Positions 54,667 through 63,831 are shown, counted from the first letter of the stretch. The stretch is DNA of 64,000 nucleotides from Synechococcales cyanobacterium S06 (GCA_011391125.1 JAABRE010000010.1:18352-82351), one strand, 5' to 3'. The notes: generated from the letters alone by a model not told the origin. A program made the numbers and translations.

Positions 54667-56547
54667 ATGAAAGAGAGAATATTTTTACCAGAAGAAATTG
54701 AACAAGCTGAAAATTTGAGTTTACCAACTGATATTTTACAACGTCCCAAAGTAGAAGGATTTACCATTGATGATATAAAATCAAAGGATTTAGACGATGC
54801 TTTATGGATTAAGGTTTATCCGAAAAGTTGTCAAGTTTTTGTCCATATAGCTGACATTACCTCGGTTATTCCCTTTGAATCTCCCTTAGATAAAGCGGCT
54901 TTAGTTAGGGTAGAAACCTTATATTTGCCGAGAAAAAATGACCCCATGTTACCGCGAAAATTGTCAGAAAATTTTTGTAGTTTATTAGAGGGAGAACTGA
55001 GACCAACTATTACTATTAAAATGACCCTTGATGAACAAGCAAATCTTAAAAATACTGAGATTTCACAAACCCAATTAACCAGTCTGAAAAAGTTTGCTTA
55101 TGAGGAAGTTGATGATGCTTTATTAGAAGCAGATCACCCTTTTTATCTTCAGTTACAATATCTCAATATTTGGGCGCAAAAATTACAAGATAAGCGGGCC
55201 AAAAATGGTAGTTTAGGATGTCGGAATACTCCCTTGGGTTACTTAGATGAAAATGGTATTTTACAACCCAAAATGATCTATCGTTCCCAACAAATTATTC
55301 AGGAATTTATGATCTTAGCTAATCTGGCGATCGCTGAATATTTCAGAAAGTCAAAAATTCCCGCCTTATTTAGGAATCATACTACTAATTCAGAAGCACC
55401 TCAACAGGATGTAATTTTACAGGAGTTGATGGAATTAAACCAAGAAGATTTAATTAGAAAAAGGTTACAATCTTGGTTAAATCCGGCGGAATATCACCCG
55501 ATTAATAATGGCCATTATGCTTTAGCTTTACATAGTTATTGTCATTTTACTTCCCCGATTAGAAGGGTAGCTGATTATCTTAATCATCGGATAATCAAAG
55601 CTGTTATAAAGGGGGAAAAATCGCCCTATTCAGAGGATAATTTAATTGAGTTTAGTAATTATATTAATCGTTATAGTCGGGGTTTAAGGGACTTTAAAAA
55701 CGATTCTTATAAAGATAGTCGACAACAAACTTATCAACGTCAAATTAATTATAAAAGTTGGGCAAAATTGTCTCCCCAAGATTTTTCTAAACTCCTTGAA
55801 TATGCTGCTGAAAGTGATAAAATTGATCACCTAAAATATGAGGTTCAAAATCGTTTAAAAACCTTAACTTCCCTTGATTTATATTATCTTTGGTTCAAAC
55901 AGCAATACAAAGAAATTCACGAAACTGTGTTATCTCGATTAGAACAGCAACCACAAGATGCGACAATGGTTTTAACAGTTTTAACCCAAAAAGAAGGGTA
56001 TTCGGCCTCTTATATCGAAGAAAATATCAATCAAAAATTTGTTTGTTGGGCTGTTAGTGATGATGGAAAACAACAATTGACTACCTGCTCACCGGCCATC
56101 GCCACTTCCAAAAAAGAAGCAAAACATCAAGCTTCTTTAAATTGGTTAAAAGCTTATCAAGAGCAGCAATTAGTAACAGTATTAGAGCGAAAAAACCTAG
56201 AAGAATTGACAAAAGTTAGCGAAATAAAGGAGGAAATAGATAGCACAAATTATATCCCTTTATTAAATAACTTTTGTCAAAAACAACGCTGGAATCCGCC
56301 TATTTATTCCTACGAAGAAGAGGATAAACAATTTATTTGTCTGGGACAGTTATCTGATGAAGATAATCAAGAAATAGTGAAAACAGGCAAAGGATTAAGT
56401 AAAAAAGAGGCTAAACAACAAGCTGCTAAATTGTTATATTTAGAAGTATATGAGGAGGACTATGAAGCTGAAGAGGAAGATCAAGAGGAATATCATGAAG
56501 ACTATGAATATGAAGGAAAATATGAATATGAATATGAAGAGGAATAA
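54667..56547 (+). CDS. RNB-family exoribonuclease with two C-terminal dsRBD-like domains and acidic tail
   Basis: 626 aa. The RNB (RNase II/R) domain fills about residues 25-345: catalytic Asp cluster FTIDDIKSKDLDDALWI, YLPRKNDPMLPRKLSENFCSLLEGE, CHFTSPIRRVADYLNHR. There is no N-terminal cold-shock domain and no canonical S1. Residues ~430-495 (DATMVLTVLTQKEGYSASYIEE ... SKKEAKHQASLNWL) and ~523-595 (IPLLNNFCQKQRWNPPIYSYEEE ... SKKEAKQQAAKLLY) both look like double-stranded RNA-binding domains. The last ~30 residues are almost only E, D, Y and G. Co-transcribed with coaE. Confidence 0.85.
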   Translation: MKERIFLPEEIEQAENLSLPTDILQRPKVEGFTIDDIKSKDLDDALWIKVYPKSCQVFVHIADITSVIPFESPLDKAALVRVETLYLPRKNDPMLPRKLSENFCSLLEGELRPTITIKMTLDEQANLKNTEISQTQLTSLKKFAYEEVDDALLEADHPFYLQLQYLNIWAQKLQDKRAKNGSLGCRNTPLGYLDENGILQPKMIYRSQQIIQEFMILANLAIAEYFRKSKIPALFRNHTTNSEAPQQDVILQELMELNQEDLIRKRLQSWLNPAEYHPINNGHYALALHSYCHFTSPIRRVADYLNHRIIKAVIKGEKSPYSEDNLIEFSNYINRYSRGLRDFKNDSYKDSRQQTYQRQINYKSWAKLSPQDFSKLLEYAAESDKIDHLKYEVQNRLKTLTSLDLYYLWFKQQYKEIHETVLSRLEQQPQDATMVLTVLTQKEGYSASYIEENINQKFVCWAVSDDGKQQLTTCSPAIATSKKEAKHQASLNWLKAYQEQQLVTVLERKNLEELTKVSEIKEEIDSTNYIPLLNNFCQKQRWNPPIYSYEEEDKQFICLGQLSDEDNQEIVKTGKGLSKKEAKQQAAKLLYLEVYEEDYEAEEEDQEEYHEDYEYEGKYEYEYEEE

Positions 56548-56627
56548 ATGTTAGATTAGGGTAATTTTAAGATAAATTATGGGTGATTGATCAAATTCAG
56601 AAATCGTTTTTTTAATTTTTTATCTGT

Positions 56628-59600
56628 TTATAACAATATTTCTGAACTTTTTAACGGGGGTGAAAATAAATAACCCTGGCCTAAATGGCAATTTAACTCC
56701 TTAATTTTGGTTAATTGATTTTTATTTTCAACTCCCGTGGCGATCGCCTCCATTCCTAAATTATTAGCTAACATAAAAATAGCCTTAGCGATTTCAAATT
56801 TACCCCATTCGGTTTCAATTTGTTTAACAAAAGTAGGGTCAATTTTTAAAGCATGAATGGGGAATTGATAAAGGTAATTTAAACAGGAATAACCCGTACC
56901 AAAATTATCAACACAGAGCTTAATTTTCTGGTCAGAAAGTTCCTGCAATTTCGACTTAGCTGAATCGATATTTTGTAACCAACAACTTTCGCTAATTTCT
57001 AATCTTAAATGCTCACCTTTTAAACCAGTTTTTGTTAAAATTTCGGTAATTAATTCTAGCAAATTTGGTTGAGCAAACTGTTTTTCTGAGAGATTAATAT
57101 TAATCATTAAGTCCTGATTATGAGATTGAGTTTGCCATGTTTTTAATTGAAAACAAGCTTGTTCTAACACCCATTTTCCCAAAGGAATAATCAGACCACT
57201 TTCTTCCGCTAAATCCATAAAATCTTGGGGAGAAAGTAGCCCTTGACTGGGATGATTCCAACGTAAAAGAGCTTCAAAACTGACTATTTTATTAGTAGAT
57301 AAATTAACAATGGGCTGATAGTAAATCTCAAAATCAGCTAAACTAATTGCTTGTCGTAATTCGTATTCTAATTCCAACTTAGCCAAGGCATTTTCTTGCA
57401 TGGTATCATCAAAAACTTGATAACATCCTTTACCCATTTTCTTAGCATGATATAACGCAGAATCTGCATAGCGTAGTATTTCTTCACCAGTAATTTTTAG
57501 TTCTCCCTTTTCTTGTTTGATAAACATCAAATAATTGAGAATATTACTAAAGAAAATACCGATACTACAACCACTAAATACGTGGTGTTTTTCCAATTTA
57601 AAAGGAATTTTTAACTGTTCTAAAATACGGTCCGTTACCTGAATAACATTTTTGATATCTTTCACATTTTCTAACAGAATAACAAATTCATCTCCTCCTA
57701 ACCTACACACCGTATCCTTATTACGCACACAATCTTCTAAACGACGGGCGATCGCAATTAATAATTGATCGCCAATTAAATGCCCTAAACTATCATTAAC
57801 TAACTTAAAACGATCCAGATCTAAAAACAAAATTGCAAATTGATAATCCTGATTTTCCTCATGTTTTAAAATAGCAGCTTCTAAGTTTTCCATTAAATAT
57901 GTTCTTTTTGCCAATCCCGTTAATTCATCATAGGAAGCTTTTAAATGCAAACTATTTTCTTGCTGTTTAGCAATAGTTATATCCTCAACTGTTCCCTCAT
58001 AATAAAGTAATTTGCCCTCTAAATTTCTCACGGCCCGAGCATTTTCAGAAATCCAAATAATACTACCATCTTGACGGTAAACTTGGGATTGAAAATCAGA
58101 TAAACTTTCGTATTTTTCTAATAAATTAATAAATTCTTGACGACGATTTGGATTCACATATAATTGATTTTCAATATCAATGGTTTTATTAATTAACTCT
58201 TGTGGTGAATTATAGCCATAAATTTTTGCTAAAGCTGGATTAACCGTAATATATTTACCTTCTGGAGTCGTTTGAAAAATACCTTCCATCGCATTTTCCA
58301 CAATATCTCGATAATTGGCTTCCGCTTGTCTTAAAGCATTTTCCATATTATGGCGATCTGTAATATCAGTAATAAAACCCTCAATACTAATAACGTTACC
58401 GTCATTATCTAACACGGGATAACCTTTTTCCCAAACCCATTTTTCTGTACCATTTTTAGTAAAAATACGATATTCAAGGGCATAATTTTCTTTATTAATA
58501 ATACTAAATTTTAAAGTTTCTAATACCAATGGTAAATCATCAGAATGAGTAAGAGAATCAAAAAAATTAGCTCGGTCATTAATCAATTCCTGACTGGTAT
58601 AACCGGTTAATTTTTCACAACCTTTACTGATATAAGTAAGAGGAAAATCTGGCGCATTTTTAGAAGTAAAAAAAATCCCCGGTATGGTATCAATTAAACA
58701 GGTTAAACGTCGTTCACTTTCTTCTAATTTTTCTGACTTTTGTTTACGCAAAAATAACTCTCCTAATTGTAAAGTAATGGTTGAAACTAATTTAATTAAA
58801 TGTTCATCATTTGAGCAAGCTTGACTAAGGAAAAAGACCCAAACTGCTAAAACTTGATCATTAGCAATAATCGGCAAGCCAAAACCAGCTTTTAAGCCAA
58901 AATTTTGCGCTAATTTAAAGCGTTTAAAACTTTTTTCTGAGGAAACATCTTTCATCCATTGACATTGTTTAGTGGCCAAAATTTTACCCGGTAAGCCAAT
59001 CCCGGCCGAAAAAGTATAATCATAACTATAAAACCTAAATTGTGCTAAATTATCTTGTTTTTTCGGGTTAATATAATGGGCCTTACTTAACTCTAATAAA
59101 TTCTCATTATTTTTAATCCAAACCTCACCAAAATCCCAATTAGTTGTCTCACATATTTTAGTTAAAGCTACCTGTAAAGCAGCTTCAAAATCATCAGCAT
59201 TAATAATACTTTTGGTTAAATTTTGTAAAAGACGAAGTTCATTTTCGATACGTTTATGTTCAGTAATATCCGTAATAAATCCTTCTAGATATAGCAATTC
59301 ACCTGAAATAGTATAAACACCGCAACCTTTTTCCCAAACCCATTTTTCTTCACCATTTTTAGTAAAAATACGGTATTCTAATTGGTATGATTTTTTATTT
59401 CTTAAAGCACATTGAACTTGTGCCCAGATTAATTCTTGATCTTGGGAATGAATTAAACTATTATAGCTAATGATTTTATTGGCAATAAGATCATGACTGT
59501 AATAACCAGTCAAGTGAAAACAACCATCACTAACAAATTCTAGGGTCCAGTTAGAATCGTTACGACAACGGTAAGCAATACCAGGTAAATGACTCATTAA

Positions 59601-59672
59601 AGTTGATATAGTAGAGGTTCGATCTTCCCAAATCTCAAAAACTGATTCTGGATAACTTAAAGATTGAAACAT
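56628..59672 (-). CDS. PAS-GAF-PAS-PAS-GGDEF-EAL signalling protein
   Basis: 1014 aa. PAS/PAC at about residues 25-140 (ITEHKRIENELR), GAF 160-315, two more PAS/PAC at 325-445 and 450-570, then GGDEF at 580-745 with intact RLGGDEFVILLE and an RNKD inhibitory site five residues upstream, then EAL at about 765-1010 with SFEALLRWNHP and VDNFGTGYSCLNYL in place of DDFG. Cyclase activity looks competent; the substituted DDFG (D to V-D-N) makes phosphodiesterase activity less certain. No membrane helix, so it is cytosolic. Divergent from the sugar permease. Confidence 0.9.
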   Translation of the reverse strand: MFQSLSYPESVFEIWEDRTSTISTLMSHLPGIAYRCRNDSNWTLEFVSDGCFHLTGYYSHDLIANKIISYNSLIHSQDQELIWAQVQCALRNKKSYQLEYRIFTKNGEEKWVWEKGCGVYTISGELLYLEGFITDITEHKRIENELRLLQNLTKSIINADDFEAALQVALTKICETTNWDFGEVWIKNNENLLELSKAHYINPKKQDNLAQFRFYSYDYTFSAGIGLPGKILATKQCQWMKDVSSEKSFKRFKLAQNFGLKAGFGLPIIANDQVLAVWVFFLSQACSNDEHLIKLVSTITLQLGELFLRKQKSEKLEESERRLTCLIDTIPGIFFTSKNAPDFPLTYISKGCEKLTGYTSQELINDRANFFDSLTHSDDLPLVLETLKFSIINKENYALEYRIFTKNGTEKWVWEKGYPVLDNDGNVISIEGFITDITDRHNMENALRQAEANYRDIVENAMEGIFQTTPEGKYITVNPALAKIYGYNSPQELINKTIDIENQLYVNPNRRQEFINLLEKYESLSDFQSQVYRQDGSIIWISENARAVRNLEGKLLYYEGTVEDITIAKQQENSLHLKASYDELTGLAKRTYLMENLEAAILKHEENQDYQFAILFLDLDRFKLVNDSLGHLIGDQLLIAIARRLEDCVRNKDTVCRLGGDEFVILLENVKDIKNVIQVTDRILEQLKIPFKLEKHHVFSGCSIGIFFSNILNYLMFIKQEKGELKITGEEILRYADSALYHAKKMGKGCYQVFDDTMQENALAKLELEYELRQAISLADFEIYYQPIVNLSTNKIVSFEALLRWNHPSQGLLSPQDFMDLAEESGLIIPLGKWVLEQACFQLKTWQTQSHNQDLMININLSEKQFAQPNLLELITEILTKTGLKGEHLRLEISESCWLQNIDSAKSKLQELSDQKIKLCVDNFGTGYSCLNYLYQFPIHALKIDPTFVKQIETEWGKFEIAKAIFMLANNLGMEAIATGVENKNQLTKIKELNCHLGQGYLFSPPLKSSEILL

Positions 59673-59796
59673 AAGCTTCCCATCACATATAATTGATAAC
59701 TTAAAATTAAACGATTATTAGGCAATTTTAACAGTTATTTTTAATACAAAATAATCAAATTTACTGCTCAAAAATACTAAAATCCCCCTTGTCCTT

Positions 59797-60678
59797 ATGT
59801 CGAATAATAAATCTAGCAAAGTTCAAATAACTCCCTATTTATTTTTAATTCCGGCCTTAATTATCTTAACTTTAACAATTTTTTGGCCAGCTTTACAAGC
59901 ATTTATGTTAAGTTTTACCCGTTATGAATACGATTTAACAAAAGCTCCGCAATGGATTGGTTTGGCCAATTTTCAAAGATTAAGTCAAGATAAACTTTTC
60001 TTACAAACGTTAAAAAATACCCTGTTATATTTAATAGTTGTTGTGCCAATTTTAGCAATTTTACCATTAGGATTAGCCATTTTAGTTAACCAAAAATTAA
60101 AGGGAATTACGTGGTTTAGAGCCTTTTATTATACACCAGTAATTGTCTCTTTAGTAGTAGCAGGAATTGCTTGGAAAGCTTTATATGCATCTAACGGAAT
60201 TATCAACCAATTTTTACAAGTATTAGGAATGGAAAAAATCCAGTGGTTAACCAGTCCAAATTTAGCAATTTGGAGTGTAATGCTAGTAACAATTTGGAAG
60301 GGTTTAGGTTATTATATGGTCATTTATTTAGCGGGTTTACAGTCGATTCCCGAGGACTTATATGAAGCAGCGGCCATGGATGGTTCTGATGGCATAATTC
60401 GACATTGGGATATTACTGTACCGTTAATGAAACCCTATTTATTATTAGTAACAGTAATCTCGGCAATTTCCGCTACGAAAGTATTTGAAGAGATATTTAT
60501 TATGACAAAAGGTGGACCATTAAATAGTTCTAAAACCGTGGTTTATTATTTATATGATCAGGCATTTAGTAAACTAGAAATAAGTTATGCTTGTACCATG
60601 GGTTTAGTCTTATTTCTAATTATTTTAATCCTATCATTATCTCTCCCTTCCCTACAAAATAAAATTAATAATGGATAA
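59797..60678 (+). CDS. Sugar ABC transporter permease (MalF/LacF type)
   Basis: 293 aa with about six membrane helices and the EAA loop EAAAMDGSDGIIRHWDITVPLMKP near residue 190, which contacts the ATPase. N-terminal TPYLFLIPALIILTLTIFWPALQAFMLSFT is typical of CUT1 permeases. In Synechocystis the nearest relative I recall is the glucosylglycerol permease GgtC, but its partner permease, binding protein and ATPase are absent here, so the substrate is open. Confidence 0.9.
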   Translation: MSNNKSSKVQITPYLFLIPALIILTLTIFWPALQAFMLSFTRYEYDLTKAPQWIGLANFQRLSQDKLFLQTLKNTLLYLIVVVPILAILPLGLAILVNQKLKGITWFRAFYYTPVIVSLVVAGIAWKALYASNGIINQFLQVLGMEKIQWLTSPNLAIWSVMLVTIWKGLGYYMVIYLAGLQSIPEDLYEAAAMDGSDGIIRHWDITVPLMKPYLLLVTVISAISATKVFEEIFIMTKGGPLNSSKTVVYYLYDQAFSKLEISYACTMGLVLFLIILILSLSLPSLQNKINNG

Positions 60679-60686
60679 ATAATTTC

Positions 60687-60852
60687 TCCTAGTAGGGCAG
60701 GGCAATTAAATAAGATTTAAGTTAATATAGCAAAGAACGGGATAGTTAGGACATTGTCCCCCCCTTATGCTTATTTTGAGAGTGTTCTTCTGTGCTACGA
60801 CTGACTCCGCGACGACTGCTATATAATGAGTTAAAATAATTGCCCACCCTAG
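60687..60852. repeat. Inverted-repeat element abutting a gene remnant
   Basis: CTAGTAGGGCAGGGCAATTA at the left is roughly mirrored by TAATTGCCCACCCTAG at the right; the middle is G+C-richer and has no reading frame. It ends exactly where the remnant reading frame at 60853 begins, suggesting insertion or deletion next to it. Confidence 0.5.
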
Positions 60853-60951
60853 GATACTGAAGAAGGCAGTAGTAATTATATTGATATTTTAGATATTTTC
60901 ACTCAAGATAAAAGTAATAATTTTATTTTTTATTTTATAAAACTATTATGA
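60853..60951 (+). pseudogene. 3' remnant of a lost gene upstream of the DUF6883-like gene
   Basis: Thirty-two codons read DTEEGSSNYIDILDIFTQDK followed by SNNFIFYFIKLL and TGA at 60949-60951. The stop overlaps the next ATG as ATGA, the usual arrangement for coupled genes, and the next gene has no ribosome-binding site of its own. There is a TAG directly before codon 1 and no start codon. I do not recognise the parent gene. Confidence 0.5.
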
Positions 60952-61295
60952 AACTAAAAGATATTGTAACTGGTATTTTCATACCTCCTGCCAAAATACC
61001 TAAATATGCCCTAAATACTAATCACCCATTAGGTGGAGATAAAGCCTATATGTTTCAAAGACACTTGGGATATACTCAAGATAATTATGATTTTCTTGAA
61101 CAGCAGATAAGAGAAAAAGCCTTAACTGCCAATACCGTAGAACGTCAACCCAACGAATACGGGAGAATATTTCAAGTTGACTTAGAAATACTAGGAAATT
61201 ATGAAGGGCAAAAAGAAAAAGTCAGGACTGGATGGATAGTTAAACCCCATAGCAGTGTAGCCCAATTAACAACCTTATATATTATAGAAAGATGA
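60948..61295 (+). CDS. DUF6883-like protein, 115 aa
   Basis: Fits my recollection of DUF6883 (PPAKIPKYALNTNHPLGGDKAYMFQRHLGYTQDNYDFLEQQI ... RTGWIVKPHSSVAQLTTLYI). It overlaps the next gene by 4 bp (ATGA) and itself overlaps a gene remnant. The pair with a DUF4926-like gene is common in cyanobacteria. Such pairs have been suspected to be toxin-immunity or toxin-antitoxin modules; I cannot confirm that here. Confidence 0.7.
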   Translation: MKLKDIVTGIFIPPAKIPKYALNTNHPLGGDKAYMFQRHLGYTQDNYDFLEQQIREKALTANTVERQPNEYGRIFQVDLEILGNYEGQKEKVRTGWIVKPHSSVAQLTTLYIIER

Positions 61296-61528
61296 ATAAA
61301 CCAGAACTATTTGATGTAATCGAACTTTTAACAGACATTCCAGAATTTAGCCTAAGAAAAGGAGAGCAGGGAGCGATCATAGACGACTATGAAGACGGAG
61401 TCTTTGAGATTGAGTTTAGCAACAAGAAAGGGGAAACTACCGCCCTATGCTCTATCCCTCAAACTAAATTTACTGTTGTCTGGAGTTCTAAAACTGAGCA
61501 ATGGTTAACTCCCGTTGTTGCTCATTAA
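61292..61528 (+). CDS. DUF4926-like protein, 78 aa
   Basis: FDVIELLTDIPEFSLRKGEQGAIIDDYEDGVFEIEFSNKKGETTAL matches the SH3-like DUF4926 pattern. Its start overlaps the stop of the DUF6883-like gene, so the two are translationally coupled. It may be the neutralising partner of that protein, which is inference. Confidence 0.75.
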   Translation: MNKPELFDVIELLTDIPEFSLRKGEQGAIIDDYEDGVFEIEFSNKKGETTALCSIPQTKFTVVWSSKTEQWLTPVVAH

Positions 61529-61579
61529 CCATTAAAAATGTGCTGGAGTAAGCCAATTAACCTTGCACATTTCTTACTA

Positions 61580-61703
61580 TAGTAATGTAAATTAAGATTA
61601 GAACAGTTGAAAAATAGGTTCGTAGTTGCGCTTTAGCGCTTCTTAGGACTAAAGTCCAACAACAAACTAAAAACTTTTGTTTAATTTTTATTTGGAATTA
61701 CTA
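61580..61703. mobile_element. 124-bp MITE, copy 2
   Basis: Same length as the copy at 22061-22184 and nearly identical, with a few differences at the left end (TAGTAATGTAAATT versus TAGTGATTCCAATT). It is flanked by TA. Its left terminus is more worn, so its ends match each other less well than those of copy 1. Confidence 0.85.
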
Positions 61704-61794
61704 TATGCTCTATATATTACTTTAAAATTCTTTTAGAATCACTGCATAAAACTGATCCACATCATTAAGTTTTTACAAATAATAGTTAAACCGC

Positions 61795-62564
61795 TTATGC
61801 TTCTTTTAGTATCTCCAAAAATTCTGTCACTAGGCGATCGCCTTCTTCATAACATCTCTGATAATCATAATTTTTACTAAACAAATACCGGAATTTAATA
61901 ATAAGTGATCGCTTTGGTTATTTGGCGTTTCTTGTGAAGGTAATTTTTCTAAATTAATTACCATCATTCCTAATTTTCCCCCATAACAAATTACAAAATT
62001 AAGTTGATACGGGGGTTTTTTTTCTGATAAGTTTAGCGGTAAATTAGGATTGGCAAAAAAAATTACCCCGGCTTTCAAGAGTATTTCAGTAATTTTCTTT
62101 TCAATCTCTTTGCCTAAATATTGATTATTTTCTAGGGCAGTTTCTCTCTGAGAATATTCGTCAATTTTATTTAATTCTTGTGTATCAGGATGACATAAAT
62201 TTGTTTGACTAAGATGATTTATTGTGTGTTCTACATTAATATTATAACCTCTACTATTAGCACCATTGAGATTAACTTCTACATTACGATTAAAAATTAT
62301 ATGTTGTTTTCTTAAATAGCGTTTAATTACTGAGTGAAGATTACTTTTTTTTACCTTTTCCCCAAAGACTTGAGATAAATATTGCCAAAGTTTAGCCCCA
62401 GTTGATTTAATATATTCAGGATCGTATTGATGAAGTGTAGCGATTTCCTCATAAGATTGTCTGCCTTGCCAACATTCACGGAAAATGGTTTCTTGTATAT
62501 CATTTAATTGGCGATCGTCATCTAATAGCAATTCGACAATACAGAAAGCTTCATCAACATTTAT
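61795..62564 (-). pseudogene. Degraded vMAP-N-like HTH protein
   Basis: The head QLNDIQETIFRECWQGRQSYEEIA, YDPEYIKSTGAKLWQYLSQVFGEKVKKSNLHSVI is the helix-turn-helix N-domain found before STAND/AAA or WD40 parts in cyanobacterial conflict proteins. Two lesions are visible. The expected start is ATA (62564-62562) followed by NVDEAFCIVELLLDDD, where relatives have MNVDEA. Near 61880-61900 the frame LLLNSGICLVK runs on to a stop at 61830, while another frame reads FRYLFSKNYDYQRCYEEGDRLVTEFLEILKEA to TAA at 61795, a sensible C-terminus. TTG at 62531 could give a shorter product. The C-terminal half resembles DUF2726-like nuclease folds, with low certainty. Confidence 0.65.
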
Positions 62565-62612
62565 GGCATTTTATAATTAATGTTAAATGTAAAAATATCC
62601 CTACAACTCTTA

Positions 62613-62864
62613 TTAAATATGGGCTTTGGCTGTATCATAATCATCATAGATACTCATTTCTGGACTATTCCAATCTTCAGCAAAGGTAGCAAAACTTACC
62701 TGTAATAACTCGGCTTGTGTTTGGTCAATATTATGGGTAGCTAATGCGATCGCTTCTGACTCAGTGAAAGTTACCATAACCCGTGTATTTTCAGGAATAT
62801 TAGTAGGTAATTCTACCAATTCAACTTGACCATTACGATAGATTCCTTCAGCTTTAGTAAGCAT
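62613..62864 (-). CDS. Type II antitoxin-like protein, 83 aa, without a toxin partner
   Basis: TKAEGIYRNGQVELVELPTNIPENTRVMVTF is the beta-rich N-domain of the cyanobacterial AF2212-like/DUF104-type antitoxins; the acidic C-terminus (FAEDWNSPEMSIYDDYDTAKAHI) would wrap a PIN or MazF-like toxin. GGAGG precedes the ATG. The place downstream where the toxin should be holds the degraded gene at 61795-62564, so it is an orphan or solitary copy. Confidence 0.75.
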   Translation of the reverse strand: MLTKAEGIYRNGQVELVELPTNIPENTRVMVTFTESEAIALATHNIDQTQAELLQVSFATFAEDWNSPEMSIYDDYDTAKAHI

Positions 62865-63295
62865 TGTTTAGGCCTCCATTGTTAAACCTTTTCGATCGTT
62901 AGAGTAAATCATAGCATTACAGAAAAAAAGTTGCTACTTTTTGTTACTTTTTATTACTTTGTCTCACTGACAAAAGCTAAATGAAAATGCTTTTCTAGTA
63001 GATATTAAAGTTATCAAGAAAATTATGGCGATTATAAGCGATTTTAGTACGAATAGTGATGGTTGGCAATTAACAGGCGATCCGACTAGCACAACTCCAA
63101 CTTATGTTGCTAGTGGTGGCAATACTGGTGGATTCATTCACGGAGTTGACGCTAGTCAGGGAATAGATTGGTATTTTAGTGCACCGTCCAAATTTTTAGG
63201 TAATCAGTCTGATTCTATTGGCGGAAGCTTAAAATTCGATCTGCGACGTAGTGATGATCCTGTATATGATGCACCAGACGTAATTTTAATTAGTA

Positions 63296-63395
63296 GACTT
63301 CTTGCAGAAGTCAGGTAATAGGTAATAGGTAATAGGTAAAGAAATTGACGCTTTCTGTAGGAAAATTGATTTTATTCTTAGTTTCGCAAGAGGTC
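63296..63395. mobile_element. MITE (GACCTCTTGCGAAACT family), copy A
   Basis: Inverted ends GACTTCTTGC at the left and GCAAGAGGTC at the right, flanked by TA at 63294-63295 and 63396-63397. The inside has three GGTAATA units. 100 bp. Exact loss of the element and one TA restores the host reading frame. Confidence 0.85.
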
Positions 63396-63700
63396 TAGTA
63401 AGGGGATAACACTGGTCATTGATTTACCTGTCCCTAGCACTACAAGTTGGACTTCTTATAATGTGTTATTAAGTGCAACAGCCGGCTGGAAAATTGGAGA
63501 GCTAAATGGTACTGTCCCCACTGAATCTGAGTTTCAATCTGTATTATCTAACTTAACCAGTTTACAAATTCGTGGAGAATATATTAGTGGAGCTGACACT
63601 GGAGATTTAGACAACGTTATTCTGAATGGCAACACCAACGAAATTATCGGTACTTCTTTAGATGATTGTTTATGTGGTTCAGTTAATGATGACATCATTA

Positions 63701-63823
63701 GACCTCTTGCGAAACTACGAAAAACTGTCATTCTGAGCGCGAGCGAAGAATCTCCGAGATACTTCGCTTCACTACGTTACAATCAGTATGACAATAAAGT
63801 CATTTTTAGTTTCGCAAGAGGTC
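63701..63823. mobile_element. MITE (GACCTCTTGCGAAACT family), copy B
   Basis: Perfect 16-bp ends GACCTCTTGCGAAACT and AGTTTCGCAAGAGGTC, TA on both sides (63699-63700, 63824-63825). 123 bp. Same right-hand end as copy A, which lies in the same gene 300 bp upstream. Confidence 0.9.
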
Positions 63824-63831
63824 TATTAAAG

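Larger units (their letters stand above)
63025..63831 (+). pseudogene. RTX-type secreted protein gene interrupted by two MITEs and an IS
   Basis: The reading frame from ATG 63025 (FSTNSDGWQLTGDPTST, SQGIDWYFSAPSKFLGNQSDSIGGSLKFDLRR) is a laminin-B-like carbohydrate-binding domain. It stops inside the first MITE. Removing 63296-63397 (102 bp) rejoins it exactly in frame to LVIDLPVPSTTSWTSYNVLLSATAGW and on to NGNTNEIIGTSLDDCLCGSVNDDI, a calcium-binding RTX nonapeptide beginning. A second MITE at 63701 and an IS at 63832 then cut the gene again. Originally a secreted calcium-binding protein, probably larger. Confidence 0.8.
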
